From: Stieleria varia
GTDB lineage: Bacteria > Planctomycetota > Planctomycetia > Pirellulales > Pirellulaceae
Direction: 5' to 3'
DNA length: 64,000 nt
Assembly (NCBI RefSeq): GCF_038443385.1
Contig: NZ_CP151726.1
Location: 6,386,001-6,450,000, forward strand
Position numbers and translations under genes: made by a program
Shown here: piece after piece, positions 55,245 through 64,000 of the stretch
Layout: the number at the start of each line of letters is the position of its first letter
Numbering within the stretch: position 1 is the first letter of the stretch
The notes under the pieces: generated by a model
Seen by the model: the letters and a program-made list of their open reading frames with translations, nothing else
What the model was told of the DNA's origin: nothing
The model's database searches: none

Positions 55245-55823
55245 ATGGACCAAATCGATGCCATTCACAAACGAGGTCGTGTGTTGGAAGACGAGTACTT
55301 TCAACGAGTGGACGCCGAACTACTGAGCAGGATGCGTGAGTCCAACGAGCATCGCACCGAGATCGAAAAGTTGATGAAGGCCACGGGGTTGCATGATGAC
55401 GAGTTGTTTGAGCACATGATAGACATCGGGCTCAATTCCACCAACGTTGCCGCGCTGGCGTTGACACCGTTGGTGTTCGTGGCTTGGGCGGATGGCAGTG
55501 TTTCTCCCAACGAGCGTCAAACGGTCATCAGCGCAGCCCTACGACAGGGCGTCAATGATTGTCCCGATGCGTTTCATTTGCTGGAACAGTGGTTGCAGAC
55601 GCGTCCGCGACGAGAGTTGTGGAATGTTTGGAAGGACTACGTCACGGATTTCTATGCCGCCTTGGCGCCCAGCACGGCGAACAAGTTCGCGACTCGACTG
55701 CTGAATCAGGCGACCGAGGTGGCACGTTCCAGTGGTGGCGTACTAGGTTTTGGAAAAATAAGCGAATCGGAGCAGCGACTGTTGGACGAAATCTGCGGGA
55801 TGTTGCCACAACATCCAGAGTGA
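55245..55823 (+). CDS. TerB-like helical protein, paralog 2
   Basis: 192 residues. It aligns with its neighbour along the whole length: LTPLVFVAWADGSVSPNERQTVISAALRQGV against the same region, and SSGGVLGFGKISESEQRLLDEI at the end. The acidic turn WADGSVSPNE is closer to the TerB consensus than in paralog 1. AGGAG lies near the start. Likely the same operon as paralog 1, followed by UspA genes on the same strand. Function unknown. Confidence 0.62.
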   Translation: MDQIDAIHKRGRVLEDEYFQRVDAELLSRMRESNEHRTEIEKLMKATGLHDDELFEHMIDIGLNSTNVAALALTPLVFVAWADGSVSPNERQTVISAALRQGVNDCPDAFHLLEQWLQTRPRRELWNVWKDYVTDFYAALAPSTANKFATRLLNQATEVARSSGGVLGFGKISESEQRLLDEICGMLPQHPE

Positions 55824-55941
55824 TTTCAACCTACAAACGCCAATCTCGTAGAATCAGATACTGTGCAACCTGACACATGGAGCGTTCTGAGATGTCAGAG
55901 TTGCTCATTTCTCCGTACTCATTGCCGACTGAGGCACATCC

Positions 55942-56868
55942 ATGAAACGCGTGGTCATCGCCACTGACGGGTCTCAAGTTTCACTCGACGCTGCGTGTCT
56001 GCTAGCGCACTTGCCCCACAACTCAAAGCTTGACATCACCGTCGTCTCAGTGATCCAAGGAGAGCAGTCGTACCATCGACACGCCTCTGACGAGTGGGTT
56101 CGTGGCTTCGTTGCCAAGAAGACGGCGGAGGCGGAGGAAAGCTTTGAAACAATTTTGAAAATGTTCGAAGGCTCCAACGCGACACTCCGGCACGAGATCC
56201 GAGACGGTCATGTCGGCCAAGCGATCGTGAGAATCGCCGAGGAACTCGATTCGGATTTGATTGTCATCGGGGCCACCGGACACTCGGAACTCAGTCGGAT
56301 CTTGTTGGGCAGCACCAGCGACTACGTTGCGACGCACGCGCACTGCAGTGTGCTGCTGGTTCGCCCCACTGGATTGATCGGCGCCAACCGAGCGATCCGA
56401 GTCGCAGTCGCCTTCGATAGTACTCAGCCGTCGAGAAAATGCTTGACGGAGTTCAGTGAAGTCCCCTGGGGTATTGGGACGGATGTCATGATGGTGACAG
56501 CGCTCGCGAGGTTCTTTGGGATCATGGGCGAAATAGCGCCGAGCGCCGATGCCGTAGCAAACGCGGAGTCTCAAGTCCTGCAGGCAAGCCAGTCGGTTGC
56601 GAAGGTCGCACCCAAAGCATCTGCGCATGTGGTGCAAGACGAGAACTTTGGCGAAGGCCTCGTGCGTTTTGCTGAGAAGCACAAGTGCGACATCATGTTT
56701 ATCGGTGAGACCAAACGCACTGCGTTGGGACGATCGCTCGTCGGCAGCGTTTCTCGCTATATTCTGCGGCACGCTCCGTGCAGCGTTTGGGTCACGCGAC
56801 AGAGCGTTGCCGAGGCGGACACCAGTCCGCACAATAACGACTCAGAAACGACAGCTTCGTCTCGGTGA
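55942..56868 (+). CDS. Two-domain universal stress protein (UspA), second of three
   Basis: 308 residues. Domain 1 opens KRVVIATDGSQVSLDAA and carries GATGHSELSRILLGSTSDY. Domain 2 carries GETKRTALGRSLVGSVSRY. Both ATP-loop motifs (G-2x-G-9x-G-S) are present in domain 1; domain 2 is modified. A 14-residue acidic tail follows. Close in layout to the proteins at 53301 and 56914. Confidence 0.9.
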   Translation: MKRVVIATDGSQVSLDAACLLAHLPHNSKLDITVVSVIQGEQSYHRHASDEWVRGFVAKKTAEAEESFETILKMFEGSNATLRHEIRDGHVGQAIVRIAEELDSDLIVIGATGHSELSRILLGSTSDYVATHAHCSVLLVRPTGLIGANRAIRVAVAFDSTQPSRKCLTEFSEVPWGIGTDVMMVTALARFFGIMGEIAPSADAVANAESQVLQASQSVAKVAPKASAHVVQDENFGEGLVRFAEKHKCDIMFIGETKRTALGRSLVGSVSRYILRHAPCSVWVTRQSVAEADTSPHNNDSETTASSR

Positions 56869-56913
56869 ACTCCATAACATTCCACTAGATGCACTGCACT
56901 AAACAGAACCGTC

Positions 56914-57861
56914 ATGAAGAGATTTAAAAAACTGCTGGTTTACACTGGAACGGATCAACCCGAGGACGCGATCAATCATGCCATCGCGTTGGCGATCGAG
57001 AACAACGCGACATTGACGTTCATGGAGGTGGTCAAAGCGATGCCCCGTGCGTTGGGGTTGATGAAAGAGATTGCGCAGCCGAAAGAGATCGAGGATTTGG
57101 TGGTCGAGGATCATCGACGCAAATTGCTTGATCGCATCAGTGCGTACTCTGACATCGCGATCCCCATCGATGTCGTTGTTTCGGTGGGCGACCCTGCGAC
57201 GGAAATCATCCGAGAGGTACTCAGGAACGATCACGACCTAGTCGTCAAATCAGCCGACGGATTCACCGGCGCAGGGCGATTCTTTGGCAGCATCGCGCGC
57301 TCCTTGCTGCGACTGTGTCCGTGTGCCGTCTTGCTGCTGAAGCCTGCGTTGCATGGTGAATTTGACAATGTGCTGGCAGCGATCGATGTGGACGCGACAG
57401 ACCAATCACACCAATCACTCAATGAGTCCATTGTTGAGCTGTCGACTCAGATCGCCAAGCAAGACAATGCAAAACTGCACTTGGTGGCGGCCTGGGAGTT
57501 CTTGATGGAAAAGCCGTTGCGGCGAAGAGCGGGAGACGCGGAAGTCGATGCGGCGTTGGAGGCGCACGACGCGAGTGTTCGTCAGGCCGCGAAAGAGTTG
57601 TTGAGCCACCATGGGGGAGAGGGGATCCAGGTCGATTTGCGGATCGAACGAGGTTCCGCTTCTACAGTCATTCGTGACAGTGTTGAAAAAACCGCAGCGG
57701 ACCTGTTGGTGATGGGAACCGTTTGTCGAACCGGGGTGGCGGGATTCTTGATCGGCAACACGGCCGAGACCGTTCTGTCAAATGTGACCTGCTCCGTTCT
57801 AGCACTCAAGCCGCAGGGGTTTGTTTGCCCGATCGATTTGGACGATGAGTCTGAGCAGTGA
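56914..57861 (+). CDS. Two-domain universal stress protein (UspA), third of three
   Basis: 315 residues. Domain 1 starts FKKLLVYTGTDQPEDAINHA, and its loop reads KSADGFTGAGRFFGSIARSLL. Domain 2 carries GTVCRTGVAGFLIGNTAETVL. It diverges more from the other two than they do from each other and resembles UspE-type proteins. It starts 45 bases after the preceding UspA stop, so co-transcription is likely. Confidence 0.88.
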   Translation: MKRFKKLLVYTGTDQPEDAINHAIALAIENNATLTFMEVVKAMPRALGLMKEIAQPKEIEDLVVEDHRRKLLDRISAYSDIAIPIDVVVSVGDPATEIIREVLRNDHDLVVKSADGFTGAGRFFGSIARSLLRLCPCAVLLLKPALHGEFDNVLAAIDVDATDQSHQSLNESIVELSTQIAKQDNAKLHLVAAWEFLMEKPLRRRAGDAEVDAALEAHDASVRQAAKELLSHHGGEGIQVDLRIERGSASTVIRDSVEKTAADLLVMGTVCRTGVAGFLIGNTAETVLSNVTCSVLALKPQGFVCPIDLDDESEQ

Positions 57862-57935
57862 GTTTCGATGGAGTGAAAGGGCTCGGATAGTACTCGCGTG
57901 GACTTGGCACTGTATCTCTGATTGGAGACTTTAAA

Positions 57936-58388
57936 ATGACGAAACAAATCGCGTTGACATGTATTGCGTTGGTGATGTTCGGATGGACAGCGACATCCAT
58001 TTCAAAGGCACAGCAACCGGACGACCCCAATGCCGCCGACAAAATCATTGCACCTCAGAAAGTGGTGCCGCTGATGCGAATGAAGCTGGATCGTGCCAAG
58101 GACATCTTGGAGGGATTGACGATCGAGGATTACGACAAGATCGCCAGCAACGCTCGTTCGCTGCGATTGCTGAGCATGGAGGCCGGTTGGAATGTGGTTC
58201 AGACCGAGGAGTACCGTCGCCAAAGCCAGGATTTTCGCCGGGCATGTGACGCCATCGAAAAGGCAGCGCAAGCAAAAGACATCAACCGGGCTGCTCTCAG
58301 CTATGTGGCTCTGACCGTTCGCTGCGTCGAATGCCACACCTACATGCGGGAAAACGATGTGGAACTGGTCAAATTGTCCAATGAATGA
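57936..58388 (+). CDS. Small secreted protein with a C-x-x-C-H motif
   Basis: 150 residues. Signal peptide LTCIALVMFGWTATSISKA. The mature protein is helical, and near the C-terminus has VRCVECHTYMREN, a single cytochrome c-type heme attachment motif placed as in class II cytochromes c. It would be a periplasmic electron carrier or sensor. Its place in a UspA/TerB stress cluster suggests a redox-related role. Confidence 0.7.
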   Translation: MTKQIALTCIALVMFGWTATSISKAQQPDDPNAADKIIAPQKVVPLMRMKLDRAKDILEGLTIEDYDKIASNARSLRLLSMEAGWNVVQTEEYRRQSQDFRRACDAIEKAAQAKDINRAALSYVALTVRCVECHTYMRENDVELVKLSNE

Positions 58389-58461
58389 ACTGGTATGACT
58401 ATTGGGGGTTCATTCGGTACAATGTTCGGTTGAACTGACCCAACGTGACCAGGAGTGTTCG

Positions 58462-59469
58462 ATGAGTGCTGACTTGACAACCCACTACGGCGGATTGACG
58501 TTGCGGTCACCCGTTGTCGTTGGCGCCTGCCCTCTGATGGCCAACGAACCATTGAGATCTGAGTGCATCGCAGCCGGCGCCGGTGCGATCGTTTTGCCGT
58601 CGTTGTTCGAGGAGCAAGTCAGTCGATTCAACGATCACAGAAACCTCGACAATCCGCCACCGATTTCTCCGATCAGCGAGGTGGATGAGCAATCGTTCGG
58701 ACACGACGCTTGGACTTATCTTTCGTTTGTCAATCGATGCAGTGTCGTTTCGGCGGTCCCCGTGATCGCCAGCATCAATGGTTCCCATGCGGAAACCTGG
58801 GTCGGATTTGCAAGTGAGCTGGAGGAAGCGGGCGCGGCGGCGATCGAGCTGAACGTCTATCATTCCCCCCAAGAAGACTTTGCGGATCCGCGATTGATGG
58901 AGGACAAAGTCGTTGACGCGGTGACGGCGATTCGAAAGGCAGTGTTGATTCCTGTCTTTGTCAAACTCTGTCGCCAATACACCAGTGTCCCCTACTTGGT
59001 GAAACGTTTGGTCGGTCAGGCCAACGGAGTCGTGATGTTCGGCAGGCAACCCGACGTCGACATTTGTCTCGATGAAGTCCGGCTGAAATCGAAATGGGAG
59101 CTGACGCCGTCAGGAGTCATTTCACATTCGCTTGGCATGATCATGCAAACTCACAAGTTTTGTCCGGAGCTCTCGATCGCGGCCAGCGGCGGAGTCGGGG
59201 CGAGCGTGGATGTTGTCCGGGCGTTGCTGGCCGGTGCGGACGTTGCGATGGTGACGTCGGCAATCTATCGCGAAGGCCCCGCAGTGATTCATGCGTTTCT
59301 CAATGGACTGAAATCGTTCATGGAGACGCAGAAACTGGGATCGATGAGTGAGCTCTATTCGCATCGACCCCTTGATTTTGCAACCGACGATGATCGGGCA
59401 CGCTATGCCGAGGCATTATCATCCCGCCATCCTCCCTCGGACGACTTGGCAAAGGCACAGCTTCGATGA
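58462..59469 (+). CDS. Dihydroorotate-dehydrogenase-like flavoprotein
   Basis: 335 residues from the ATG at 58462, supported by AGGAG eight bases upstream. TIM-barrel of the DHOD-like family: [51 protein letters not shown] and [21 protein letters not shown] (FMN phosphate site). The N-terminal class and the EEQV loop place it with stand-alone DHOD-like proteins, not with PyrD proper. It probably uses FMN; the substrate is unknown. It overlaps the next gene by four bases. Confidence 0.82.
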   Translation: MSADLTTHYGGLTLRSPVVVGACPLMANEPLRSECIAAGAGAIVLPSLFEEQVSRFNDHRNLDNPPPISPISEVDEQSFGHDAWTYLSFVNRCSVVSAVPVIASINGSHAETWVGFASELEEAGAAAIELNVYHSPQEDFADPRLMEDKVVDAVTAIRKAVLIPVFVKLCRQYTSVPYLVKRLVGQANGVVMFGRQPDVDICLDEVRLKSKWELTPSGVISHSLGMIMQTHKFCPELSIAASGGVGASVDVVRALLAGADVAMVTSAIYREGPAVIHAFLNGLKSFMETQKLGSMSELYSHRPLDFATDDDRARYAEALSSRHPPSDDLAKAQLR

Positions 59470-60200
59470 GCCAGCCCGGCGAGAGGGATCAGCCAGGCAA
59501 TTGCATCTTTCATGCGGAGGGTTTGACCAAAACCTACGAGATGGGCGAGGTCTCGGTCTCTGCGTTGAGAGGCGTTGATGTCGATCTGTTTGCCGGCGAA
59601 TTCATCGTCATCCTCGGGGCCTCAGGCAGCGGAAAATCCACTTTGTTAAACATCCTGGGCGGACTGGATGTGCCCACGGCAGGCACGGTTCGATTTCGCG
59701 ACCATGAGCTAACCGGTGCCGATGAGAACGAACTGACGTTGTATCGACGGCAACACATCGGATTTGTGTTTCAATTCTATAATCTGATTTCTAGCTTGAC
59801 CGCGTTGGAAAATGTCGCCTTGGTGGCGGACATTGCGGAGAATCCCATGGAGCCTGCCGAAGCGCTGCGGTTGGTCGGTTTGTACGATCGACGCGACCAC
59901 TTTCCCTCGCAACTCTCCGGTGGCGAACAACAACGAGTGGCCATCGCCCGAGCCATTGGCAAACGCCCCGATGTACTTTTGTGCGATGAACCGACCGGCG
60001 CGCTGGATGTGAAAACGGGCACGGTTGTCTTGGACGCCATCGCCAGAATCAATCAAGAACTGGGCACATTAACCGCCGTGATCACACACAATGCGGCGAT
60101 CGCGGAGATGGCCGATCGAGTGATCAGCCTTTCGGATGGACGCATCGCGGACGTTCGCCGTGTTCAGACGCGAAAGCAGGCTCGCGAGTTGGTTTGGTGA
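59466..60200 (+). CDS. ABC transporter ATP-binding protein, LolD/MacB type
   Basis: 244 residues. Walker A is [16 protein letters not shown], the Q-loop is [18 protein letters not shown], the signature is [15 protein letters not shown], and Walker B is [12 protein letters not shown]. It is the ATPase of a MacB/LolCDE-like exporter or extrusion system with the FtsX-type permease that overlaps its 3' end. Confidence 0.93.
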   Translation: MSQPGERDQPGNCIFHAEGLTKTYEMGEVSVSALRGVDVDLFAGEFIVILGASGSGKSTLLNILGGLDVPTAGTVRFRDHELTGADENELTLYRRQHIGFVFQFYNLISSLTALENVALVADIAENPMEPAEALRLVGLYDRRDHFPSQLSGGEQQRVAIARAIGKRPDVLLCDEPTGALDVKTGTVVLDAIARINQELGTLTAVITHNAAIAEMADRVISLSDGRIADVRRVQTRKQARELVW

Positions 60201-61952
60201 GAGCATTTGGCATGAAATCGCTCGATCGAATGCTGCTGGCCGATGTTCGACGAATGTGGCGTCAGGGACTGGCAATCAGCACGCTGTTGGCATGCGGGAT
60301 CGCCGTCTTTGTCATGTCCAACACCACCATGAAATCGCTTTCGTGGAGCCAACAAAGCTACTACCACGACGGACATTTCGCCGACCTTTTCGTCCAACTT
60401 GTTCGCGCACCCAACCACATCGCTGACCGAGTCGCCGCTATCGATGGCGTACAGCGGGTTCAGCCCCGTGTGGTTCGACGAGTCTTGTTGAACATTCCCG
60501 AAATGGTCGAACCCGCGTCGTGTCAATTGGTTTCCATCGAAGGCGACCAGTCCGACAGCATCAACCGTGTTTTTTTGCGCAAAGGGCGTTTGCCCAACGA
60601 CTCCGAGCGTGCCGAAGTCGTGGTCAGTGAGTTGTTTGCCGAATCACACGGTTTTCAGCCTGGAGATCACGTCGAGGCAATCATCGGTCAACGCTATGAG
60701 CGACTGCGTATTGTCGGAATCGGGCTCTCGGCAGAGTATGTCTATGTCGTGCAGCCTGGAATGCTCGTCACCGATGACCGTCGCAGCGGAGTGCTCTGGA
60801 TGTCGCGGCGACAGATGGAGGCGGCGTTCAGCATGGAGGGGGCGTTCAATGACTTGGCGATACAGCTCCGTTCGTTCGCATCGGTTCCCAAGGTAATCGA
60901 GCAGATCGATACATTGACGAAACCGTATGGCGGGACCGGCGCGTTCGATCGTGGCGATCAGCCTTCCCACCGCCGTGTCTCAGATGAACTGTACCAACTG
61001 CGAACGATGGCGTACGTGTTGCCGACGATTTTCTTGGCGGTATCAGCTTTCTTGTTCAACATCGTGTTTTCGAGGTTGGTGCAACAACAAAAGGAACAGA
61101 TCGCAACGTTGCGAGCGTTCGGTTACCTGCCCCGCGAGATCGCCGGCCACTACATCAAGATGGTCACATTGCTCGTCGGCGTGGGCGCGATCGCCGGACT
61201 GGCAGGCGGACTGTGGCTGTCCGATTGGATGTTGACCCAGTATGCGAGGTTTTTTCGTTTTCCCACGATGACCAGCCTTTTTGCATCCGGCAGTACTGGC
61301 GTGGCGATCTTGATCGGCTTTGGGACGGCATTGCTGGGAACATTCTCGGCGATCCGTCAGGCCAGTCGATTGGTCCCCGCCGAAGCGATGCGACCGGAAT
61401 CGCCCAAAGAGTTCCACGGCTTGTGGGCCGAGCGACTGGGATTGTCACGTTGGATGACTCCGATCACCCGCATGATCGTCCGGCGGATCGAAACCAACCG
61501 CGTACCAACCACTCTATCCGTGCTGGGAATGTCTTTGGGTTTGGCAATCTTGGTGCTCGGATCGTTCATGGAGGATACCGTCGACTACGTGATTGAACTG
61601 GAGTTTCAAAAGTCGCAGCGTCACGACGCGATGTTGACATTCAACGAAGCCCGATCGGAAAGTGCCATCGATGATGCCCGGCACTTGCCCGGCGTGACGA
61701 AGGTGGAACCGTTTCGATCTGTTCCTGTGAGAATGCGGTTTGGACGAAAGACCTATCGACTGGCAATCATGGGACTGGAGCCACAGCCGGAATTGTTTCG
61801 AGTGTTGGACGAAAACGAAATTCCGCTGGAATTACCCGAAGGCGGCGGACTGATCCTTTCCAAGAAGCTCGCTGAGATTCTCGGCGTGCAATTGGGGGAT
61901 ACCATTGCCGTTGAAATTCTGGAAGGCGATCGGCCGACCCGCCAAGTGAAAG
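60197..61952 (+). pseudogene. FtsX-family ABC permease, 5' part, split by an insertion sequence
   Basis: From the GTG at 60197 (GTGA overlap with the ATPase stop; an ATG at 60212 is possible) the permease has an N-terminal helix (LAISTLLACGIAVFVMSN), a periplasmic MacB-like domain and helices at AYVLPTIFLAVSAFLFNIVF, KMVTLLVGVGAIAGLAGG and GVAILIGFGTALLG. A second repeat begins with LSVLGMSLGLAILVLG. The frame is cut at EGDRPTRQVK by the insertion sequence and then continues at 63677. It is probably inactive in this genome unless the element excises. Confidence 0.9.
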
Positions 61953-63676
61953 GAGTGTGACCGGCAACCCGCCGGTTAACATGCCATGGTAAGCGGAGTG
62001 TAGTGGCAGACCATGTTACGGTTTGGATGGGTGCTCTCGCTCAACTCCGTGACTCGCTGTTTGCAGAATTTATCCCAGTAGTCACTCTGAAATACCGCCC
62101 GCACGTTGAGCATGCTCCGTGCAGCTTCCAGCGTCCAACGCATCCCGCTTCGTTCCATGCGGTCCTTTACCAAGTGCCCGCACGCGCCTTCGATCACACC
62201 CGAGGCAATCGGGTAGCCTGCAGCAAGATATTCGTCGTAACGCATCCGATCCTTGTGTTTCTCGAAGTAACCACAGATGCGTCGAAGGTCTTTGAGTTTA
62301 TCGCCCTTGAGTTTCCCAAGCGAACCCATTCGACGTAGCCCTCGGATCACCCCGTTGACCTCACCACGCAGGATTTTCAGCAATCGCTCCCGCGTAAACG
62401 CTGCTCGCTTTTCGCTGGATTTCTCGAACAATGACGAAGCCTCCCACACGTAAGTCGCTACGTGAATGATGTCCAAGATTGGCACCACTAATGGATCGTC
62501 GCCTAAGTGTAACTGCGCGACTTCCCAGAGGCTCTGCTGACCGTCCATTAACAGAATGATCACTTGGAGTTTCTTTCGGCGGACACTGACTTGATCTGCG
62601 AGCCATGCGATCCCCTCGTGGATACCGCTGATGGGAACCTCCGTATCGTCGTCCACGAAGGTCGCGGGAAAGTGAGCCGATGTGTGCTTGTGCTTTGGCC
62701 GCGGTCGTTTCTTTTTGCTCTTGCGTGATTGCGTGCCGGGTTCTTTGTCATCACGGAACAAGGCAGCGACAATTTGCTCGGCTGTGCGAACATAGGGATC
62801 GACGGTGTAAGCACTCGTGACCGTTGCCATGCGACGGTTTCCGGGCCGTTTCTTTGCTGTCTCAAAAGCAGCAACTTTGGCGGCATCGTCTTTGATCAAG
62901 GGAACGCCCTTGCAGTCGGCCGAAGCGACGAGAAGCTCGGCTTCATCCTTCTTTTTGGGCGTGGGCAAGTCGTCCAGAAAGGCATCGGCCTGGACCCCCA
63001 TTCTCTGGCTGGTCTGTTCGAGCGTGTCGATCGAGAATTTCGCTCCGAAAACGAGTTCGAGATTATCAGCGGCCTGGTTGAATGCGGATTCGACGCAGAA
63101 CATTTGGGAGAACTCTTGGAGCAGGTACGACCAGCGGTGCTCCGGCAGTTGCATGCGGGCGCTGATCGGATGCAGTTCGATTCTCTTGTTCTTTCCCGGG
63201 CTGTAGGTGTACTGTTGAAAGGCGTGTTCACCGAAAATCGACCGAACCACCGTGTCGGTCGGTTTCTCGCTGCGTCGCAGTGTTTTGCCTGATTCGCTGA
63301 CCGCTTGATCACCAAGGTCCCCCTTGCCTTGGAGTTTGGTGAAGAGCTCCATCGCCAGAAAGCCGGTTTTCAAGACAAGATTCCACACGGCACGCTCTGT
63401 TTCATCGAAAGACTGGCCGCATTTAGAAGCATTGACGACGTGTTCTCGGATGGTGTCGCCGCACTGCTGCAGTTTCTCGGCGATTTGCTCGGGCGACTGC
63501 GGAAAAGAAGACGAAGTGGGGTTGTCAATATCGCTTGAATGTTCGACGCTCATTTCAGCGGCCTCCTGCCTTTGATACCTGGAAGTTAGAACCCAAATCA
63601 TGGCAGGTTGGCCGCTTTTTGTTTACCCAGATTCCGCAATGCTCCGCAGAAGCCTCGCGGGTTGCCGGTCACACTC
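61953..63676 (-). mobile_element. ISKra4-family insertion sequence, copy 2
   Basis: 1,724 bp, opposite in orientation to copy 1, with the same terminal repeats GAGTGTGACCGGCAACCCGC. The flanking 9-bp direct repeat is AAGTGAAAG (61944-61952 and 63677-63685). It splits the ABC permease gene. Confidence 0.95.
61976..63601 (-). CDS. ISKra4-family transposase
   Basis: 541 residues, the same protein as that encoded at 47934-49559, with the start again 75 bases from the element end. Intact, with the family signature GYPIASGVIEGAC and RMERSGMRWT. Identity between the two copies suggests very recent transposition. Confidence 0.93.
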   Translation of the reverse strand: MIWVLTSRYQRQEAAEMSVEHSSDIDNPTSSSFPQSPEQIAEKLQQCGDTIREHVVNASKCGQSFDETERAVWNLVLKTGFLAMELFTKLQGKGDLGDQAVSESGKTLRRSEKPTDTVVRSIFGEHAFQQYTYSPGKNKRIELHPISARMQLPEHRWSYLLQEFSQMFCVESAFNQAADNLELVFGAKFSIDTLEQTSQRMGVQADAFLDDLPTPKKKDEAELLVASADCKGVPLIKDDAAKVAAFETAKKRPGNRRMATVTSAYTVDPYVRTAEQIVAALFRDDKEPGTQSRKSKKKRPRPKHKHTSAHFPATFVDDDTEVPISGIHEGIAWLADQVSVRRKKLQVIILLMDGQQSLWEVAQLHLGDDPLVVPILDIIHVATYVWEASSLFEKSSEKRAAFTRERLLKILRGEVNGVIRGLRRMGSLGKLKGDKLKDLRRICGYFEKHKDRMRYDEYLAAGYPIASGVIEGACGHLVKDRMERSGMRWTLEAARSMLNVRAVFQSDYWDKFCKQRVTELSESTHPNRNMVCHYTPLTMAC

Positions 63677-64000
63677 AAGTGAAAGTACAGAGTGTGTTCC
63701 CCAATTTTACCGACCCCAGTGCCTATCTGAACCGACACGAACTGTGCCAGTTGCTGCGTGAAAGCGACCAGGTTTCAGGCGTGTTTCTGGCAGTCGATTC
63801 CGAACAAATCCCGGCCATGTACGCTGCCGTAAAACAGACGCCCGTCGTAGCCGGCGTGATCGACAAACGCTCTGCAATGAAACATTTCAGGGACATGATT
63901 TCAGAGAGCACCTACGTGATGCGAACAGTCAATGCGATGTTTGCCATGGTGATTGCATTCGGTGTCATCTACAACTGTGCCATGATCATCTTGTCTGAGC
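63677..64000 (+). pseudogene. FtsX-family ABC permease, 3' part, runs off the window
   Basis: Joining after one copy of the target repeat keeps the frame: EGDRPTRQVK continues VQSVFPNFTDPSAYLNRHEL. The fragment goes on through a periplasmic region (DQVSGVFLAVDSEQIPAMYAA) and enters a helix (VNAMFAMVIAFGVIYNCAMIIL), the start of the second FtsX core. The end of the gene is outside the window. Confidence 0.88.

Overview
The window looks like chromosomal DNA of a marine planctomycete of the Pirellulaceae type (Rhodopirellula or a relative). The evidence is a PSCyt1/PSCyt2/PSD1 protein paired with a Tat-exported DUF1501 protein, two secreted sulfatases with the C-x-P-S-R maturation motif, a MoxR/DUF58/transglutaminase operon, a Gfo/Idh/MocA oxidoreductase with an export signal, tandem UspA proteins and many short dispersed palindromes. 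I see no rRNA, tRNA or CRISPR array.

Layout. 1-12.7 kb: a partial unknown gene, an SbcD/SbcC-like pair of the YhaO/YhaN type, a secreted SH3/TPR protein with a degenerate carrier-protein-like end, and an AddB/AddA-like nuclease-helicase pair, so two DNA-end-processing operons lie close together. 12.9-15.7 kb: uracil phosphoribosyltransferase, a CNT nucleoside transporter (a probable pyrimidine salvage pair) and an atypical SDR protein. 15.9-32.0 kb: typical planctomycete metabolism: PSD1/DUF1501, the MoxR operon, two sulfatases, an MnmD-like methyltransferase, a DUF3179-like protein facing a DUF5658-like protein, and a Tat-exported phosphoesterase.

32.0-52.0 kb is an accessory island made largely of fragments. 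It holds four IS91-family 3' ends, each stopping exactly at GAAC or CAAG; a tyrosine recombinase next to a primase/helicase-like protein; an IS4-family element with an 11-bp target duplication; an ISKra4-family element with a 9-bp duplication; and three remnants of RHS-type polymorphic toxin loci, each followed by a small gene in the immunity position. Between 32.74 and 37.18 kb a short motif of the form AAAACCCCCTTCCCCTTTT occurs ten times, always in the same orientation. It sits at or very near the breakpoints between modules (toxin/immunity fragment, Rpn fragment, IS91 pieces, two copies of an inverted-repeat element). This motif-delimited mosaic is the best candidate here for something undescribed.

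52.2-64.0 kb returns to housekeeping and stress genes: an oxidoreductase, three two-domain UspA proteins, two paralogous TerB-like proteins, a small secreted protein with a heme-binding-type motif, a dihydroorotate-dehydrogenase-like protein and an ABC ATPase/FtsX permease pair. The permease is broken by a second copy of the same 1,724-bp ISKra4 element, again with a 9-bp duplication, so that element has moved recently.
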